Positions 32,430 through 44,660 of a stretch of DNA of 64,000 bases are shown piece after piece (within the stretch, counting starts at the first letter, position 1; every line of letters begins with the position of its first letter). The notes beneath the pieces were generated by a model. That model ran no database searches. It was not told the DNA's origin and saw only the letters and a program-made list of their open reading frames with translations. The DNA comes from Phalacrocorax aristotelis (taxonomy: Eukaryota; Chordata; Aves; Suliformes; Phalacrocoracidae): contig NW_027441371.1 of the NCBI RefSeq assembly GCF_949628215.1, forward strand, positions 248,001-312,000. The letters are read 5' to 3'. The position numbers and the translations under genes were made by a program.

Positions 32430-34280
32430 AGAAGAGTCACGGACGTCGTGCCGCTGCCGCCGTGCTGTGCTACGGCAGCCGGGAATCGCGCATGCGGAGT
32501 GGCGATGGTGGACCCTGCTGACACCGTGCGGCCAAAGTGCGGTACTGCACCCGGAACAGACGCATGCGCAGTGGCGACGATGTGTCACTGCTCGCTGCTG
32601 CCACCGAGCGACCGAACCGCGGAACAGCACGGGGGGCCAGCTGCGCTACCCTGCTCGCGGCAGTCACCGAGCGCTCAAAACCGGGTACTGCAGACGGGCA
32701 GCCGCCCGTTCCGGAGGGTGAAGTTTTTTCGCTGGTCGCTGCTGCCACCGTGCAAGCAGATGCCGGTACTGCAGCCAGGCAGTTCCGTATGCACAGTGGC
32801 GCTTTACTTTCTGCCCCTGCTTCCACCGACCGCCCAAGCCCTCGTAGTGCAGGTGGGCAGCCGCGCATGCGCAATGGCGTCTCTTCCTGCTGGCTGCTGC
32901 CACCGTGCGATCAGACCGCGGTACTGCAGCTGGGCAGCCGCGCATGCGCAGTGGTGCCTTTTTGCTCTCTGCTGCCACCGTGCGATCAAACCCGGGTACT
33001 GCAGGTGGGCAGCCGCGCAGGCGCTGTGGCGCCTTTTCTGCTGGTCGCTGCTGCCACCGTGCGATCAAACCCGGGTACTGCAGGTGGGCAGCCGCGCATG
33101 CGCAGTGGCGCCTCTTTCTGCTCTCTCCTGCCACCGTGCGATCAGACCGCGGTACTGCAGGTGGGCAGCCGCGCATGCGCAGTGGCGCCTTTTTGCTCTC
33201 TGCTGCCACCGTGCGATCAAACCCGGGTACTGCATGTGGGGGGCCGCGCATGCGCAGTGGTCCTTTTTGCTCTCTGGTGCCACCGTGCGACGAAACTGCG
33301 GTACTGCAGGTGGGTGGCTGCGCATGCGCAGTGGCGCCTTTTTGCTCTCTGCTGCCACCGTGCGACCAGACCGCGGTACTGCAGGTGGGCGGCCGCGCAT
33401 GCGCAGTGGCGTCTCTTCATGCTCTCTGCTGCCACCGTGCGATCAAACAGCAGTACTGCAGGTGGACAGGCGCGCATGCGCAGTGGCGTCTCTTTCTGCT
33501 CTCTGCTACCACCATGCGATCAGACCGCGGTAATGCAGATGGGCAGCCGCGCATGCGCAGTGGGCCTTTTTGCTCTCTGCTGCCACCGAGCGACCAAACC
33601 GCGGTACTGCAGGTGGGCAGCCGCGCATGCGCAGTGGCGCCTTTTCTGCTCTCTGCTGCCACCGAGCGACCAAACCGCGGTACTGCAGGTGGGCAGCCGC
33701 GCATGCGCAGTGGCGCCTTTTCTGCTCTCTGCTGCCACCGTGCGATCAGACCGCGGTACTGCAGGTGGGCAGCCGCGCATGCGCAGTGGCGCCTTTCTGC
33801 TCTCTGCTGCCACCGTGCGATCAGACCGCGGTACTGCAGGTGGGCAGCCGCGCATGCGCAGTGGGCAGTGGCCACCCTTTGTATTCTGCTCGCTGCTTCC
33901 ACCAAGCGACCAAACCCCGGGACTGCAGGCGGGAGCTGCGCTACCCTGGTAGAGATTTCCACCCGCCCCTTACCCGATCGCGGCAGTCACCGGTCGATCA
34001 AAACCGGGTACTGCAGACGGGAAGCTGCCCGTTCCCCAGGCTGAAGTTTTCCTCTGGTCGCTGCTGCCACCGTGCAAGCAGATGCCGGTACTGCAGCCAG
34101 GCAGTTCCGTATGCGCGGTGGCGCTTTATTTTCTGCCCCCTACTTCCACGGAGCGCCCAAACCCTCGTACCGCAGGTGGGCAGCCGCGCATGCGCAGTGG
34201 CGACCTTTTAGCTCTCTGCTGCCACCGTGCGACCAAACTGCGGTACTGCAGCCAGCAGCCGTGCACGGGCTGTAGCGACA
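32430..34280. repeat. 74-77 bp tandem array with NRF1-type palindromes
   Basis: A core of about 13 regular units (32860-33870) is flanked by degenerate ones. GCGCATGCGC starts at 33094, 33171, 33246, 33320, 33395, 33472, 33549, 33623, 33699, 33775 and 33850, plus 32940. This fits NRF1 consensus YGCGCAYGCGCR. Other constant parts are CTGCTGCCACCGTGCGA and GGTACTGCAGGTGGGCAG. The flanking stretches 32646-32880 and 33937-34210 resemble each other, so a longer repeat of about 1.3 kb is nested in. Long open frames in all directions are repeat artefacts. Confidence 0.88.
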
Positions 34281-34299
34281 TTTTGCCGCGCTCACTTCT

Positions 34300-34820
34300 C
34301 CACGCCACTTAGTGACCCCCCGCACGCTACGTGGTGACGTCACCGTGGGGGCCGGAACCGTGTAGGCACAGCCCCTAGCGACAGGTGTTGACCCCTTGCG
34401 ATAGCCCGTTGAGGGCGGTCCTGATACCCCTCGCCACGCTCTTAGCAACGGGCCCTGCCCCCGGCGATGGGCAGGCGGGCCGTCTGATGTCCGACCCACC
34501 TGGCCCCACCCACCCACTTTGGTGCTGTGCGGTGCACTTTGCTCTCTGCTGCCACCCTGCGAGCCTTCATCCCTCGGGGGGGCTCGGCCCGCCCCTTTTG
34601 CGGGGCGCTGTGGGAAGGGCGGGGGCGGGGCCCGGGGGTCGAAGAGGCCCAGCCGGGGCTCGGGCAGCTCTTGCTGCCCCTGGGCTTCTCTGCCGTCGGT
34701 GCTCCCGTGTTCCCTCGGGCGGTCGCAGCTTTGGGGCTGTCTCAGCCCCCCGGGCAGGCGTGCTCTGGCGTTTAGAGAAGCGGAGGCGTTGCCTGAGGTA
34801 AGGATTCCAGAGCTTGGCAC
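34300..34820. promoter_or_regulatory. CpG-rich promoter-like region with CRE and GC boxes
   Basis: A full CRE palindrome TGACGTCA lies at 34335-34342, GC boxes (GGGCGGGGGCGGGGC) at about 34617-34631, and a donor (CTGAG before GTAAGG) at about 34797. This could be a first exon reading plus. Confidence 0.5.
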
Positions 34821-35050
34821 TCTTTGGCAGCATCTGTACTAGAAAGGTCCCTTGTGGCCTGCTTTGCTTTTTTTCTCCCGGGATGTTGTTTCGGGCGCTG
34901 AGGGGGCGGTGAGACGGTTTAGTGGTATGGTGTTCTGTTTGGGGTTTGTTTTTTGCTTTGCTGGTTTTCTTCCCCCTTGTGAGATCATTTCATTCATTTA
35001 TCATTTCATATTATCATTTACCCCGCGCCATTTCCGTCCCCTTTGGGCAG

Positions 35051-35136
35051 CAGCGGATCTGCCGCCGCTTCAGGCGGCCGCTTTCTCGAGGGCGAGGAGC
35101 GGGGACGACAACGGGCCGCTGCAGCCTCTGGTCAGG
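35051..35136 (+). other. Exon-like segment, 86 nt
   Basis: The acceptor is CCCCTTTGGGCAG, ending at 35050. The donor is GGTCAGG before GTAAGA. An AATAAA lies at 35244. No second copy is in the window to test conservation. Confidence 0.35.
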
Positions 35137-35249
35137 GTAAGAGGCTGTTCCCTGGGGAGCCGGCGCAGGGGGAGCGGAGGTACGCACGGGCACTTGTCGG
35201 TGCCCCTGACCGGTAAAGGGAAGGTTAAATTGTTAGAGTGCAAATAAAT

Positions 35250-38200
35250 ACATTTTATTTAGGGAGGAGTCGTGACTAAATTTAATCGCACCTATTACTG
35301 AGCAAACCAGGCAGTCATTATTCCTAATCTGTAATTAAAAAAAAAATAAAGGCAGTCCTTTTTTATGCCATAAATAGAGTTGCGAGTCATTAATAGCTCA
35401 ATCTAAATACAGCCGTTATTACATCAACTGCAGGCATTAATGACTCCTGATCAGAAACAAAATAAGGACAGTTTTAGAATCTACAATGAAAATTGAACTG
35501 GAAAGCTAAATTGGGAGTGGGTAATACTGAAATTGTAACAGGGCTGTTAGAAAGTTCAGAGGCAGCGACAGCTCCTGCTTCCAACCCAAGCAGTAAACGA
35601 AGCTTTAGATTCTTAAATGAACAGAAATAAAGGTGAGCTGTTAAACAGTGGCTGGGTTCAAGCGTAGGCATTAAGAAAATTTGCAGGTGCGGGTGATTCC
35701 CGACGAGAACTAACAATTCCAGAAGATTTAGATTTAAAATGACAAAGCTAATGGAGTGCCACAACCGCCCGGATGTAACTGCAGCCGCTTTGGGGGAATG
35801 CCCCAGCCCTCCCCAACCACCGCTATTAATTACTGCCAAGGAGAGCGAAAGTGAAAGTAGAAGCAGTGCAGGTGAAGTGTGAGCAGTACGCTTTTTCCTA
35901 AGTCATCTCTTCGTGTCAGGAGAGGAAAGAAAATGGAAAGAAGATGTTTGCAGGGGGTCTCTGCTGGGTTGCCTGCGCGTCTCTTCTGTGCGTCCTTGAG
36001 GAGACATTTAGCTCCTGTTGGGCGCTCGCAGGTGGAGACAGGGCGAGCTGGAGGCAGGATCGGTGCTGGCCCTGAAAAAGGGATGGGCAACGAGCTGAGA
36101 GAAGAGGGGGCAAGGGCTGAAAAAGGGTCTCCGGTTCTGCAGGGAAGGCAGCGGGATGTGACTCGGCAACCGCTCTGAGGAGTGCAGGGTCATTCGCTGC
36201 GATGAAGTCAGGGTCTGCGGCTGGCCCGGAGAGGCAGCAGAAATCCCAAACTCTTTGCAGGGGTACCGGCCAGATTAGGGCAACACCTGAACAGTAAAAC
36301 CATTTAGGGGAAGCAGAGCTGGGCTGCACCGCGTGGCCAACCTCCCTCTTCTCCGTGAGTCCCAAAGGGGCAGCTCCAAGAATGTGCTGAGAATTCATCC
36401 CTTGCGCTACAAATGAGACGTAAGTAGCACCCACCCGTGAATTTTATTTTCTCTCTCGCTCTGCGGCTCCTGCCTGCTTGTCTCTCCTCAGCGCTCACCT
36501 GCACCCGTGCTCGGATGGGGCAGCTGAGGGAAGGTGCTGCCATCTCCCCAGCCCCGGCGGACCGCCCCTCAGCTGTGTCCTCTGTCAGGGAGCGTCGTCA
36601 TCTCTCCTGCCTCCCAGAGCGTGTCCTGTAGTGGCAGACGCGCGGGCTTTTCCCTGCACGCGCATACGGGAAGGGAAGCACAGTGAGAGCTGGGCTTGTC
36701 AAAGAGTAACGGGGGTGGTGGGAAGCGTAGCTAGAACCGGAGAGCTACAGCGCAAAAGCAAAGCAGACGGGACACAAAAGTAAAATGGTGCACAGGAATG
36801 CTGAGGCGAGAACTCCCGCAGCACACAGGAAATCAGTGTCGGAATCTATTTTCTTCTGACTGCCAAATTAAAAATAATGGCACGCTTTGCAACGCTAAGC
36901 TCGCTCTGATCGTCTGAACTGTTTCTTTCCAACTCCCCACCGCCCCCAGCACACCGTTCAGCCTCCTCAGCCTGAAATGCCTTGTTTTTCTTCTTTTTTT
37001 TTTTTTTTTTTTATGACAGGGCAACTTCTGTTCCCGAGGTGGTGCCTACAGTACAGCTATCTCTTCGAAGGCAGTTTGGTTTAGGTCAGAGAATGTTTAG
37101 CCTGGACTGAATCAGCCTCTGTTTCTATTTCTGGAAATCATCGGTCCTGTGCATAAAGCCTGGAAAAAAGGAAATATGAACCAAAGGACGTGGGGCCTGC
37201 AGGGGTAGGAAAATATTTGAGAAGAGGTTCAGTGGGGAAATGATTGTTTGTCTGTGGGGCGTCCAGGCAAGCAACCCAGCTGCTAGAAAGCGGCGCTGTC
37301 CCCAGGATGGCCTCGGCGGTCCCGTCGGAGTCGGGGGAACAAGGACAAGGCAGGGTGAAGCATCTGACCTGCCGTGTGGAACGTGACTGTACAAAGCACG
37401 TGTGATGCACTGCAAGTTCATTTGTTTAAACTGTGAGTTAAAGAAGGTGTGCAGTTGCTTTGTAAACAGCCGACGCTCTAAAGCTACACCCGTCTAACTG
37501 CTAGCTGTATTAAATCTATCGTATTGCTGTTTCTGCATTAAAAAAAGTAACAAACCAACACACCTATGTAAGCACGTCTAAGTACAATGGAAAACCACTG
37601 TTTAACGCGTGGCATGTGTGGGTTGTTTTTTTGGGGTGGGAGGGTGGGGTGTATGACAAAAACCTGCGAGAGACACACGCACACACGCACATGTAATGTT
37701 TAGCGCTCACCTAAACCCAAAAAAGAAAATCCACTCTTTATTTTGCAGCATTAGCATTAGCTTCCAGCGCACAGCCTGAGCGCACACCTCTGCTCTCACC
37801 ATCTGCTCCCTCTTCAACCGTGTGTGGCTGTCATCATCAGCTTGCACAGGCTTTCCTCGTGCAAGTTTCCGCGACAGCTTACGAGAAGGCAGGGAAACAA
37901 ACCCAGCAAGACGCGTAGTGCCTTCCTCTATGGGCTCCGTCCAGCCTTTGTTAAAATGAGCAGAAAAGAAATCTGCTGCTGCCTTTACCCTGACTCGCTC
38001 TTACAGAGAGCATCTGACTTGACCCGCAGCAAAGCGATGCCCCAGGCAGCAGCACGTATTGGCGCGCGCCGCGGTTTCACCCACCTGTTTTACTGCGCCG
38101 GTCCTTTCCCACGGCTGATGCCGCAGATGTGGTGCGCCCCACCCCCAAACCTCTTTACGAGGGTTCCCTGGGCTCTGCAAGTCGCCTGCTGGACGTGTTG

Positions 38201-39400
38201 CTGATTCAGGCACGGGCAAAGTCAGCTTCTTCGCTGGCCTCGGGCCAGGGCAGCCACGTACTCGAGGGAAACTGAGAATATCTCCAGCGAGATCTCACCG
38301 GGAGGCTGGGACCTCGTCAGTAGGGGAGAAAGCCAAGCGACTGACACTGAAAGGGAGCTCTTTGCTAGGCTGTAGATCGTAAAGTTAAAAAAGAAAACAA
38401 ACCTGCCTTTTTAAAAATGCCCTCTTTTGAGTCTGCCACGTTTGATACAGATTTTTAAAATTGCAGGGTATATCTCCTACAGGCCTCATGCAAAGGGAAG
38501 TGAGTACTTCTGGCTCTCAGGACAAGGGGGTCCCTCAGGAGCCCAGGCGCTCACGCCAGCCGGCATCTGGCACAGCACAGGGCAGGAGCTTTGGCAGTAG
38601 TACGTGAGCTGAGAATGAGAGTCAGGCAGCACTGCGCGCTTCTCCTGTGAGCCGCCGAGGCTCGCGCGCTGTACCTTCCACAAATAAAAGGCCAGAAGAG
38701 TCAGCATTTCTGCTAGTTCCAGCCTCATCCGTACCCTCGTTAGTGTAACTGTAAGCGAGCGTCCCGTAGCGACTGGGAGCGTGGCAGCTGGGCTTCCTGC
38801 GCTGCCTTAGGTTGTGCCCTTGGAGAGACCCTTCTCCGAGCCCCGGGCTGGGTGGGCTGCGGTGCCGTTCAACGCTGAATAGGCACGAAGGCCTATAAAC
38901 AAAATGTATTTATATTGCACCCATACCCGGCAGCCAACCGCCGCTTTATTTACGTATTCTGCACCTCCTGCCGACGCTTTTAAACTTAGCCGATATTGCC
39001 GCAGTTTTCTCTGACGGGGCAGGGGACTGCCACGCAGCAGGGGGAGTTTCTGGGTGCCTCCCACGGACACAGACGTCCTCAGCTGGGTAGGGACAGGGTG
39101 AGAGCTGGAACAACTCTGCTGACATGTAAGGGCCGTCCCAGGGCAAGGCTCCTCGGTCTGGGGGCTGAAAGGCGAGCCGCGCTGGGTGGTTGGTGTGGGA
39201 GTTGTGGAGCAAGTAGGGGAAAAAAAAAACAACAAAAAAAACCATCCAAATGTTTCACAGCAGGTAGAAAGCTTGGCAGAAAGCAAACTGAATGCTGTAA
39301 AGACAAAAGCCGAAAGCCGGCTATGGACTGTACGAAAAGAGTCAGTGCCACGGAATGAGGTTATTTCTTCAACTGACCATAGGAGGCTTTTTGTGAGATA
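35250..39400. other. Unassigned, AT-richer stretch
   Basis: No gene is supported. 35250-35480 contains repeated AGTCATTA and GGCAGTC words, and a T18 run lies near 36995-37012. Open frames are short and lack motifs. It is the only sizeable part of the window that appears once and shows no relation to P or R. Confidence 0.45.
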
Positions 39401-40466
39401 ACACAACACCTCTTCTTTCTGCTACAGCGCGGCACCGCAGCAGTAATGGGCCAGAGCGTGCGAGCGCCTTTGGCAGGATCGGTAACAGCCGGGGCACGGC
39501 TGACCGGCCAGCCCACCTTCCGCACAAGGAAAACACCATTCCCCTGGAACGCCACGCAGACCCAGGACGGGTAAGGTGGAGGCCGAGCCCAGGCGCCCCC
39601 ATTGCCAAGGACCACCTTGGCCTTGCAGCGTCTCACGCTTCGGGGTGTTCTGCTGGCCGTGGCTAAGCTCAGGCCCTCTGCTTGTGGCTGCCCCCGGTCC
39701 CCCGGCGCCGGTCGGGCCCCAGCCCCCAGCGTGGTACGGCGCAGGGCAGTGACCCAGCAGGGCGGCCCCACGGGCCCCAGCCCCCCACCCCCCGCCGTGC
39801 CTGCGGCCAGGGCCCCGCGGCCGCCGGCCCCTTCCTCCTCTGCCCGCTCCCGTCGCGGACGGCTCGGTATGTGTCACGAGGGGCAGCCCCGTTGAGCAGC
39901 TCTCGGAGGGCGCGCGGCTCTGCCCGGCCGTGACCGGGGGCCCGCAGGGGTTTCCCGCTCGCTCGCTCGCCCCGAAAGGAGCTGGCCCCGAGCCGGCGCG
40001 TCCCCCCCCGCCCGGCCCACGGCGCCCTCGCGAGCTGAGCGCGGCCCGGCCAGCAGGGGGCGCTGGCGCTCAACGGCTGGGCGCGGGGGGCGGTCCGGCG
40101 CGGGGGAGGGGCCGGTGGGGGCCGGTCCTTCCGGCCGCCCTCTAAGGGCCGCCCCGCGGGGGCTCCGGCTTCCGGTGGCGCAGCGCGGCGGAGCGGAGGT
40201 GGGAGCGGTGCGTGGGGCGGCTGCGCCGCGAGGTGTCTCTTTGCGGTGCCGGGGCCCCTCTGCGGCCCGGCGTGGGAAGCCCGTGGCCGGCGGAGACTGC
40301 TCGGAGCTGGGCGGGGAGCGCCGCGGCAGTCCGACCGCAGGCAGCCATCCCCCTGCGGTGGCCGCCAGCTCCTCAGGACTCCTGGAGGCCTGGCAGCGCC
40401 CGACCCTCGCCTGCGGCAGCCGCCTGGGAGAGCAGCGCGGCCGTGGCCAGGGGCCGGAGAGCGCTG
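39400..40466 (+). promoter_or_regulatory. CpG island and putative exon 1 of the repeated transcription unit
   Basis: Dense CpG, an ETS-type CTTCCGGT at about 40169-40176, GC boxes, and a donor AGCGCTG before GTGAGT at 40467. The likely start is 40150-40210, giving an exon of roughly 250-300 nt. The next acceptor, CCCCGCAG at 42680, lies just past the minisatellite and opens the exon conserved in both P copies. Confidence 0.5.
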
Positions 40467-40491
40467 GTGAGTGAGTTCGGGCAGCGGTGGA

Positions 40492-42670
40492 GGCTCCGTG
40501 CCGGGCCCGGGCCCGGGTGGGGGGGGGGGCGGCTCCGTGCCGGGGCCCGACCCCGGGCCGGGGTGGGGGTGGGGCGGGCTCCGTGCCGGGCCCGACCCCG
40601 GGCCGGGGTGGGGGTGGGGCGGCTCCGTGCCGGGCCCGACCCCGGGCCGGGGTGGGGGTGGGGCGGCTCCGTGCCGGGCCCGACCCCGGGCCCGGGGTGG
40701 GGGTGGGGGCGGCTCCGTGCCGGGCCCGGGCCCGGGCCCGGGGTGGGGGTGGGGGCGGCTCCGTGCCGGGCCCGGGCCCGGGCCCGGGGTGGGGGGTGGG
40801 GCGGCTCCGTGCCGGGCCCGGGCCCGGGCCCGGGGTGGGGGTGGGGGCGGCTCCGTGCCGGGCCCGGGCCCGGGCCCGGGGTGGGGGGTGGGGGCGGCTC
40901 CGTGCCGGGCCCGGGCCCGGGCCCGGGGTGGGGGTGGGGGCGGCTCCGTGCCGGGCCCGGGCCCGGGCCCGGGGGTGGGGGTGGGGGCGGCTCCGTGCCG
41001 GGCCCGGGCCCGGGCCCGGGGTGGGGGTGGGGGCGGCTCCGTGCCGGGCCCGGGCCCGGGCCCGGGGTGGGGGTGGGGGCGGCTCCGTGCCGGGCCCGGG
41101 CCCGGGCCCGGGGTGGGGGTGGGGGCGGCTCCGTGCCGGGCCCGGGCCCGGGCCCGGGGTGGGGGTGGGGGCGGCTCCGTGCCGGGCCCGGGCCCGGGCC
41201 CGGGGTGGGGGTGGGGGCGGCTCCGTGCCGGGCCCGGGCCCGGGCCCGGGGTGGGGGTGGGGGCGGCTCCGTGCCGGGCCCGGGCCCGGGCCCGGGGTGG
41301 GGGTGGGGGCGGCTCCGTGCCGGGCCCGGGCCCGGGCCCGGGGTGGGGGTGGGGGCGGCTCCGTGCCGGGCCCGGGCCCGGGCCCGGGGTGGGGGTGGGG
41401 GCGGCTCCGTGCCGGGCCCGGGCCCGGGCCCGGGGTGGGGGTGGGGGCGGCTCCGTGCCGGGCCCGGGCCCGGGCCCGGGGTGGGGGTGGGGGCGGCTCC
41501 GTGCCGGGCCCGGGCCCGGGCCCGGGGTGGGGGTGGGGGCGGCTCCGTGCCGGGCCCGGGCCCGGGCCCGGGGTGGGGGTGGGGGCGGCTCCGTGCCGGG
41601 CCCGGGCCCGGGCCCGGGGTGGGGGTGGGGGCGGCTCCGTGCCGGGCCCGGGCCCGGGCCCGGGGTGGGGGTGGGGGCGGCTCCGTGCCGGGCCCGGGCC
41701 CGGGCCCGGGGTGGGGGTGGGGGCGGCTCCGTGCCGGGCCCGGGCCCGGGCCCGGGGTGGGGGTGGGGGCGGCTCCGTGCCGGGCCCGGGCCCGGGCCCG
41801 GGGTGGGGGGTGGGGGCGGCTCCGTGCCGGGCCCGGGCCCGGGCCCGGGGTGGGGGGTGGGGGCGGCTCCGTGCCGGGCCCGGGCCCGGGCCCGGGGTGG
41901 GGGTGGGGGCGGCTCCGTGCCGGGCCCGGGCCCGGGCCCGGGGTGGGGGTGGGGGCGGCTCCGTGCCGGGCCCGGGCCCGGGCCCGGGGTGGGGGTGGGG
42001 GCGGCTCCGTGCCGGGCCCGGGCCCGGGCCCGGGGTGGGGGTGGGGGGCGGCTCCGTGCCGGGCCCGGGCCCGGGCCCGGGGTGGGGGTGGGGGCGGCTC
42101 CGTGCCGGGCCCGGGCCCGGGCCCCGGGGTGGGGGTGGGGGCGGCTCCGTGCCGGGCCCGGGCCCGGGCCCGGGGTGGGGGTGGGGGCGGCTCCGTGCCG
42201 GGCCCGGGCCCGGGCCCGGGGTGGGGGGGGGGGGCGGCTCCGTGCCGGGCCCGACCCCGGGCCCGGGGGGGGGGGGGGGGGGCGGCTCCGTGCCGGGGCC
42301 CGACCCCGGGCCGGGGGGGGGGGGGGGGGCGGCTCCGTGCCGGGCCCGACCCCGGCACGGGGTGGGGGGGGGGGGCGGCTCCGTGCCGGGCCCGACCCCG
42401 GCACGGGGTGGGGGGGGGGGGCGGCTCCGTGCCGGGCCCGACCCCGGCACGGGGTGGGGGGGGGGGGGGCGGCTCCGTGCCGGGCCCGACCCCGGCACGG
42501 GGTGGGGGGGGGGGGCTCCGTGCCGGGCCCGGGCCCGGGCCCGGGCCGGGCCGGGGTGGGGGCGGCTCCGTGCCGGGCCCGGGCCCGGGCCGGGCCGGGG
42601 TGGGGGCGGCTCCGTGCCGGGCCCGGGCCCGGGCCGGGCCGGGGTGGGGGGCGGCTCCGTGCCGGGCCCG
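40492..42670. repeat. 46-bp G-rich minisatellite, about 47 copies
   Basis: The unit is GGCTCCGTGCC + three GGGCCC-type blocks + GGGGTGGGGGTGGGGGC. The middle (about 40720-42220) is almost perfectly uniform at 46 bp. The first units (40537-40690) and last ones (42235-42510) carry CGACCCCGG variants and long G runs. The period is 1 modulo 3, so translations cycle through all frames and every frame is open. The 700-1015 codon frames are artefacts. Each unit carries a G4-capable run on the plus strand. Confidence 0.95.
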
Positions 42671-42680
42671 GGCCCCGCAG

Positions 42681-42781
42681 AGAAGCCCTGGTCGGGCATC
42701 GTTCGCTTTTGCACAATGTAGGGCTTTCCCCGTGTATTTTCTGTGTACTGTGTTTTGGGCCACCTGAAACCCTTTGGCCGG
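42681..42781 (+). other. Putative exon 2, block P copy 2 (101 nt)
   Basis: The acceptor GGGCCCCGCAG ends at 42680. The donor is CCGG before GTAGGT. It matches 1-98 apart from a few substitutions. Confidence 0.45.
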
Positions 42782-43539
42782 GTAGGTTTGGTGCGGGGAG
42801 ATGGCAGGTCCGGAGCCAGAAAGATCTCGGGTGGGGGGGCGGGGGAGGTATTTTTGCCTTAAAACTCTGAGCCCACCTCGTGTGTCATGTCGTGTTATCA
42901 CGTCGTGAGTCTGGTGACTGTGGCAAATGGCTCAGTTGGGCGTTTTCTGATAAATAACTTCTGAACGTGTGCGTGTGTAGGCACGGGGAGATTTGTGCAG
43001 GGTGACAGAGCCCCTTGTGCTTCTGTGCTAATGTCTACCTGTTCTAGACCTCCAGTGTTGGAAAGCCTTTGTTTAGTGCCTAGTTGTGCCTGCGTAACAA
43101 ATGTTTTAGCTGCTGATGTGTTTGTTATACCTCTGCTGTGAACTTTTTCCTGGGTGGCTTGATTGTTTCTGGTTGTCCGTGTAAATCTAGGCAGATATTT
43201 TCTGCCCGGTGGTGAAGCCTATCGCTTTGGATAACAAAGGGCAGGAGAGCAATAAAGAAAAAGGTGATTCGTCTGCTGCAGCTCCTTGGAAACGATTCGT
43301 TCCTTATTTTCTGCCGTTGGGGAGGTGTTGTGCTTTCCAGATAATGCAGCCTCTCCTGTGCCTGTCCACGCCGTGCATTTTTGTCCTGCCCTTGCTTGAA
43401 AAGGCTCTCCTTGCCTTCTTCTCTGTGCTGCAGTTGGCTTAATCTCTCGCTGCTGCTGCTGCTGGAAGAGGATAAAGGGAGTGTTGTTGATCGGGTTGTT
43501 AAAAGCTTTTTCGCGGGCTGTAACGCGCGGGAAGGGGTG

Positions 43540-44660
43540 GGCGGGGGGGGGGCGACTCAGTACGGGGGAGGGGGGAGGATCAGGCTGCGGGGAAAATGGG
43601 AAACCAACATCACCCTTCCCTCCTACGGCGCAGCCCGGCTGCACGGCTCCCCGGGGATGCCCCTGCCCGCGGGTGTACCGTGTGTGCGCCCCCCGCGTGG
43701 GGCGGGGGGGGGACGACACACCCCCACACAGTCGGCGGCACTGGGGCAACCCCTGCCCCAGGGCTCCGCGCTCGTACCCGGCTCTCCCCGCTCCGGCACG
43801 GCACGGGCTGGACGCACCGAGGAGACCCCGGGGCGGCTTCTCGCGGCTGGGCGAGAACAGGGCCTGGCCCCGAGCAGCCGAGCGGGCACCGCCGGTAGCT
43901 CGGAGGAGCGGGGCCGGCTCGGCTCGAGGCGTCAGAGCGAAAAGGGACGAGAACCATCCCGGAGCGTTGGGGGGGCGGCGGATGGTCCGGTGGCCGGGTT
44001 CGGCTCCGTGCCGGGCCGTGGGGCAGCCGGAGCCGCGCCGGGGGGCAGGTGAGGAGCCGCGTGGCCGGGCGCGCTGTGGGTCGGCGGGTTTCGGCTGTGG
44101 GGCCTCCCGGTCCGCGGAGTCCCGGGGGGGGGTTGCGGGCAGCAGTGGCCCCGGGCCGAGCGCTTTCGTGGGTCGGTGGTTGTGTTTTGGGGCCGAGCCC
44201 GTGCCCGGCCGTGGGGAAGTAGGGGCAGCCCCACCCGGCTCTCGGCTGCTCCTCGTCGGGGGTCGGGCGGCGGCGGCGACCCCGGCGGGGGGCTCCTGTG
44301 GTGCCGGGCGGGTCCCCCCTTGCCCGCGAGGCAGGCAAGGACCCTGGCTGCTGCCGCCGCGGTTTGCTGGAGGCGGGCTGGGCCTGGCCCCCTGTGGGGT
44401 TGGGGTGCGGGCCCCGGCGCTGCCGGGGAAACGCGGCCTGCGAGAGCAGGAAGAAAGCGCTGCCGGGCCGGCGCTGGGCTGCCCCGCCGGGGTGCGGGGC
44501 CGGGCCCGCGCAGTTCAGTTCCCAAGGCCTCCCCGACAGTGCCCGCGTGGGCCGTGGGGGTGCAGGGCTGTGGGGTGGCTGCGCTCTCCGCGCCCCTGAG
44601 CGTTGCCCGTGGGGAAAGCGGAGGGGGCCGGGACGCAGCCAGGCTCAGCTGGTTTGGTCC
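43540..44660. promoter_or_regulatory. CpG island, block P copy 2
   Basis: Second copy of the CpG island at 860-1970, with small indels in G runs (for example near 43970 and 44260) that shift every long open frame between copies. That drift is evidence against a conserved coding frame here. Confidence 0.55.

Noticed and set aside
32860-33870. CRISPR-like array
   Set aside because: The units are contiguous near-identical repeats without unique spacers, in a eukaryotic genome.
32421-34211. Long cysteine/alanine-rich frames (up to 471 codons) over the NRF1-type array
   Set aside because: They arise from a stop-free tandem unit and appear in several frames and both strands. Unit lengths of 74-77 bp break any constant frame.
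39669-42901. Open frames of 740-1015 codons on both strands across the minisatellite
   Set aside because: The 46-bp period is 1 modulo 3, so each frame cycles through all three translations of a stop-free unit. All six frames are open, which shows repetition rather than coding.
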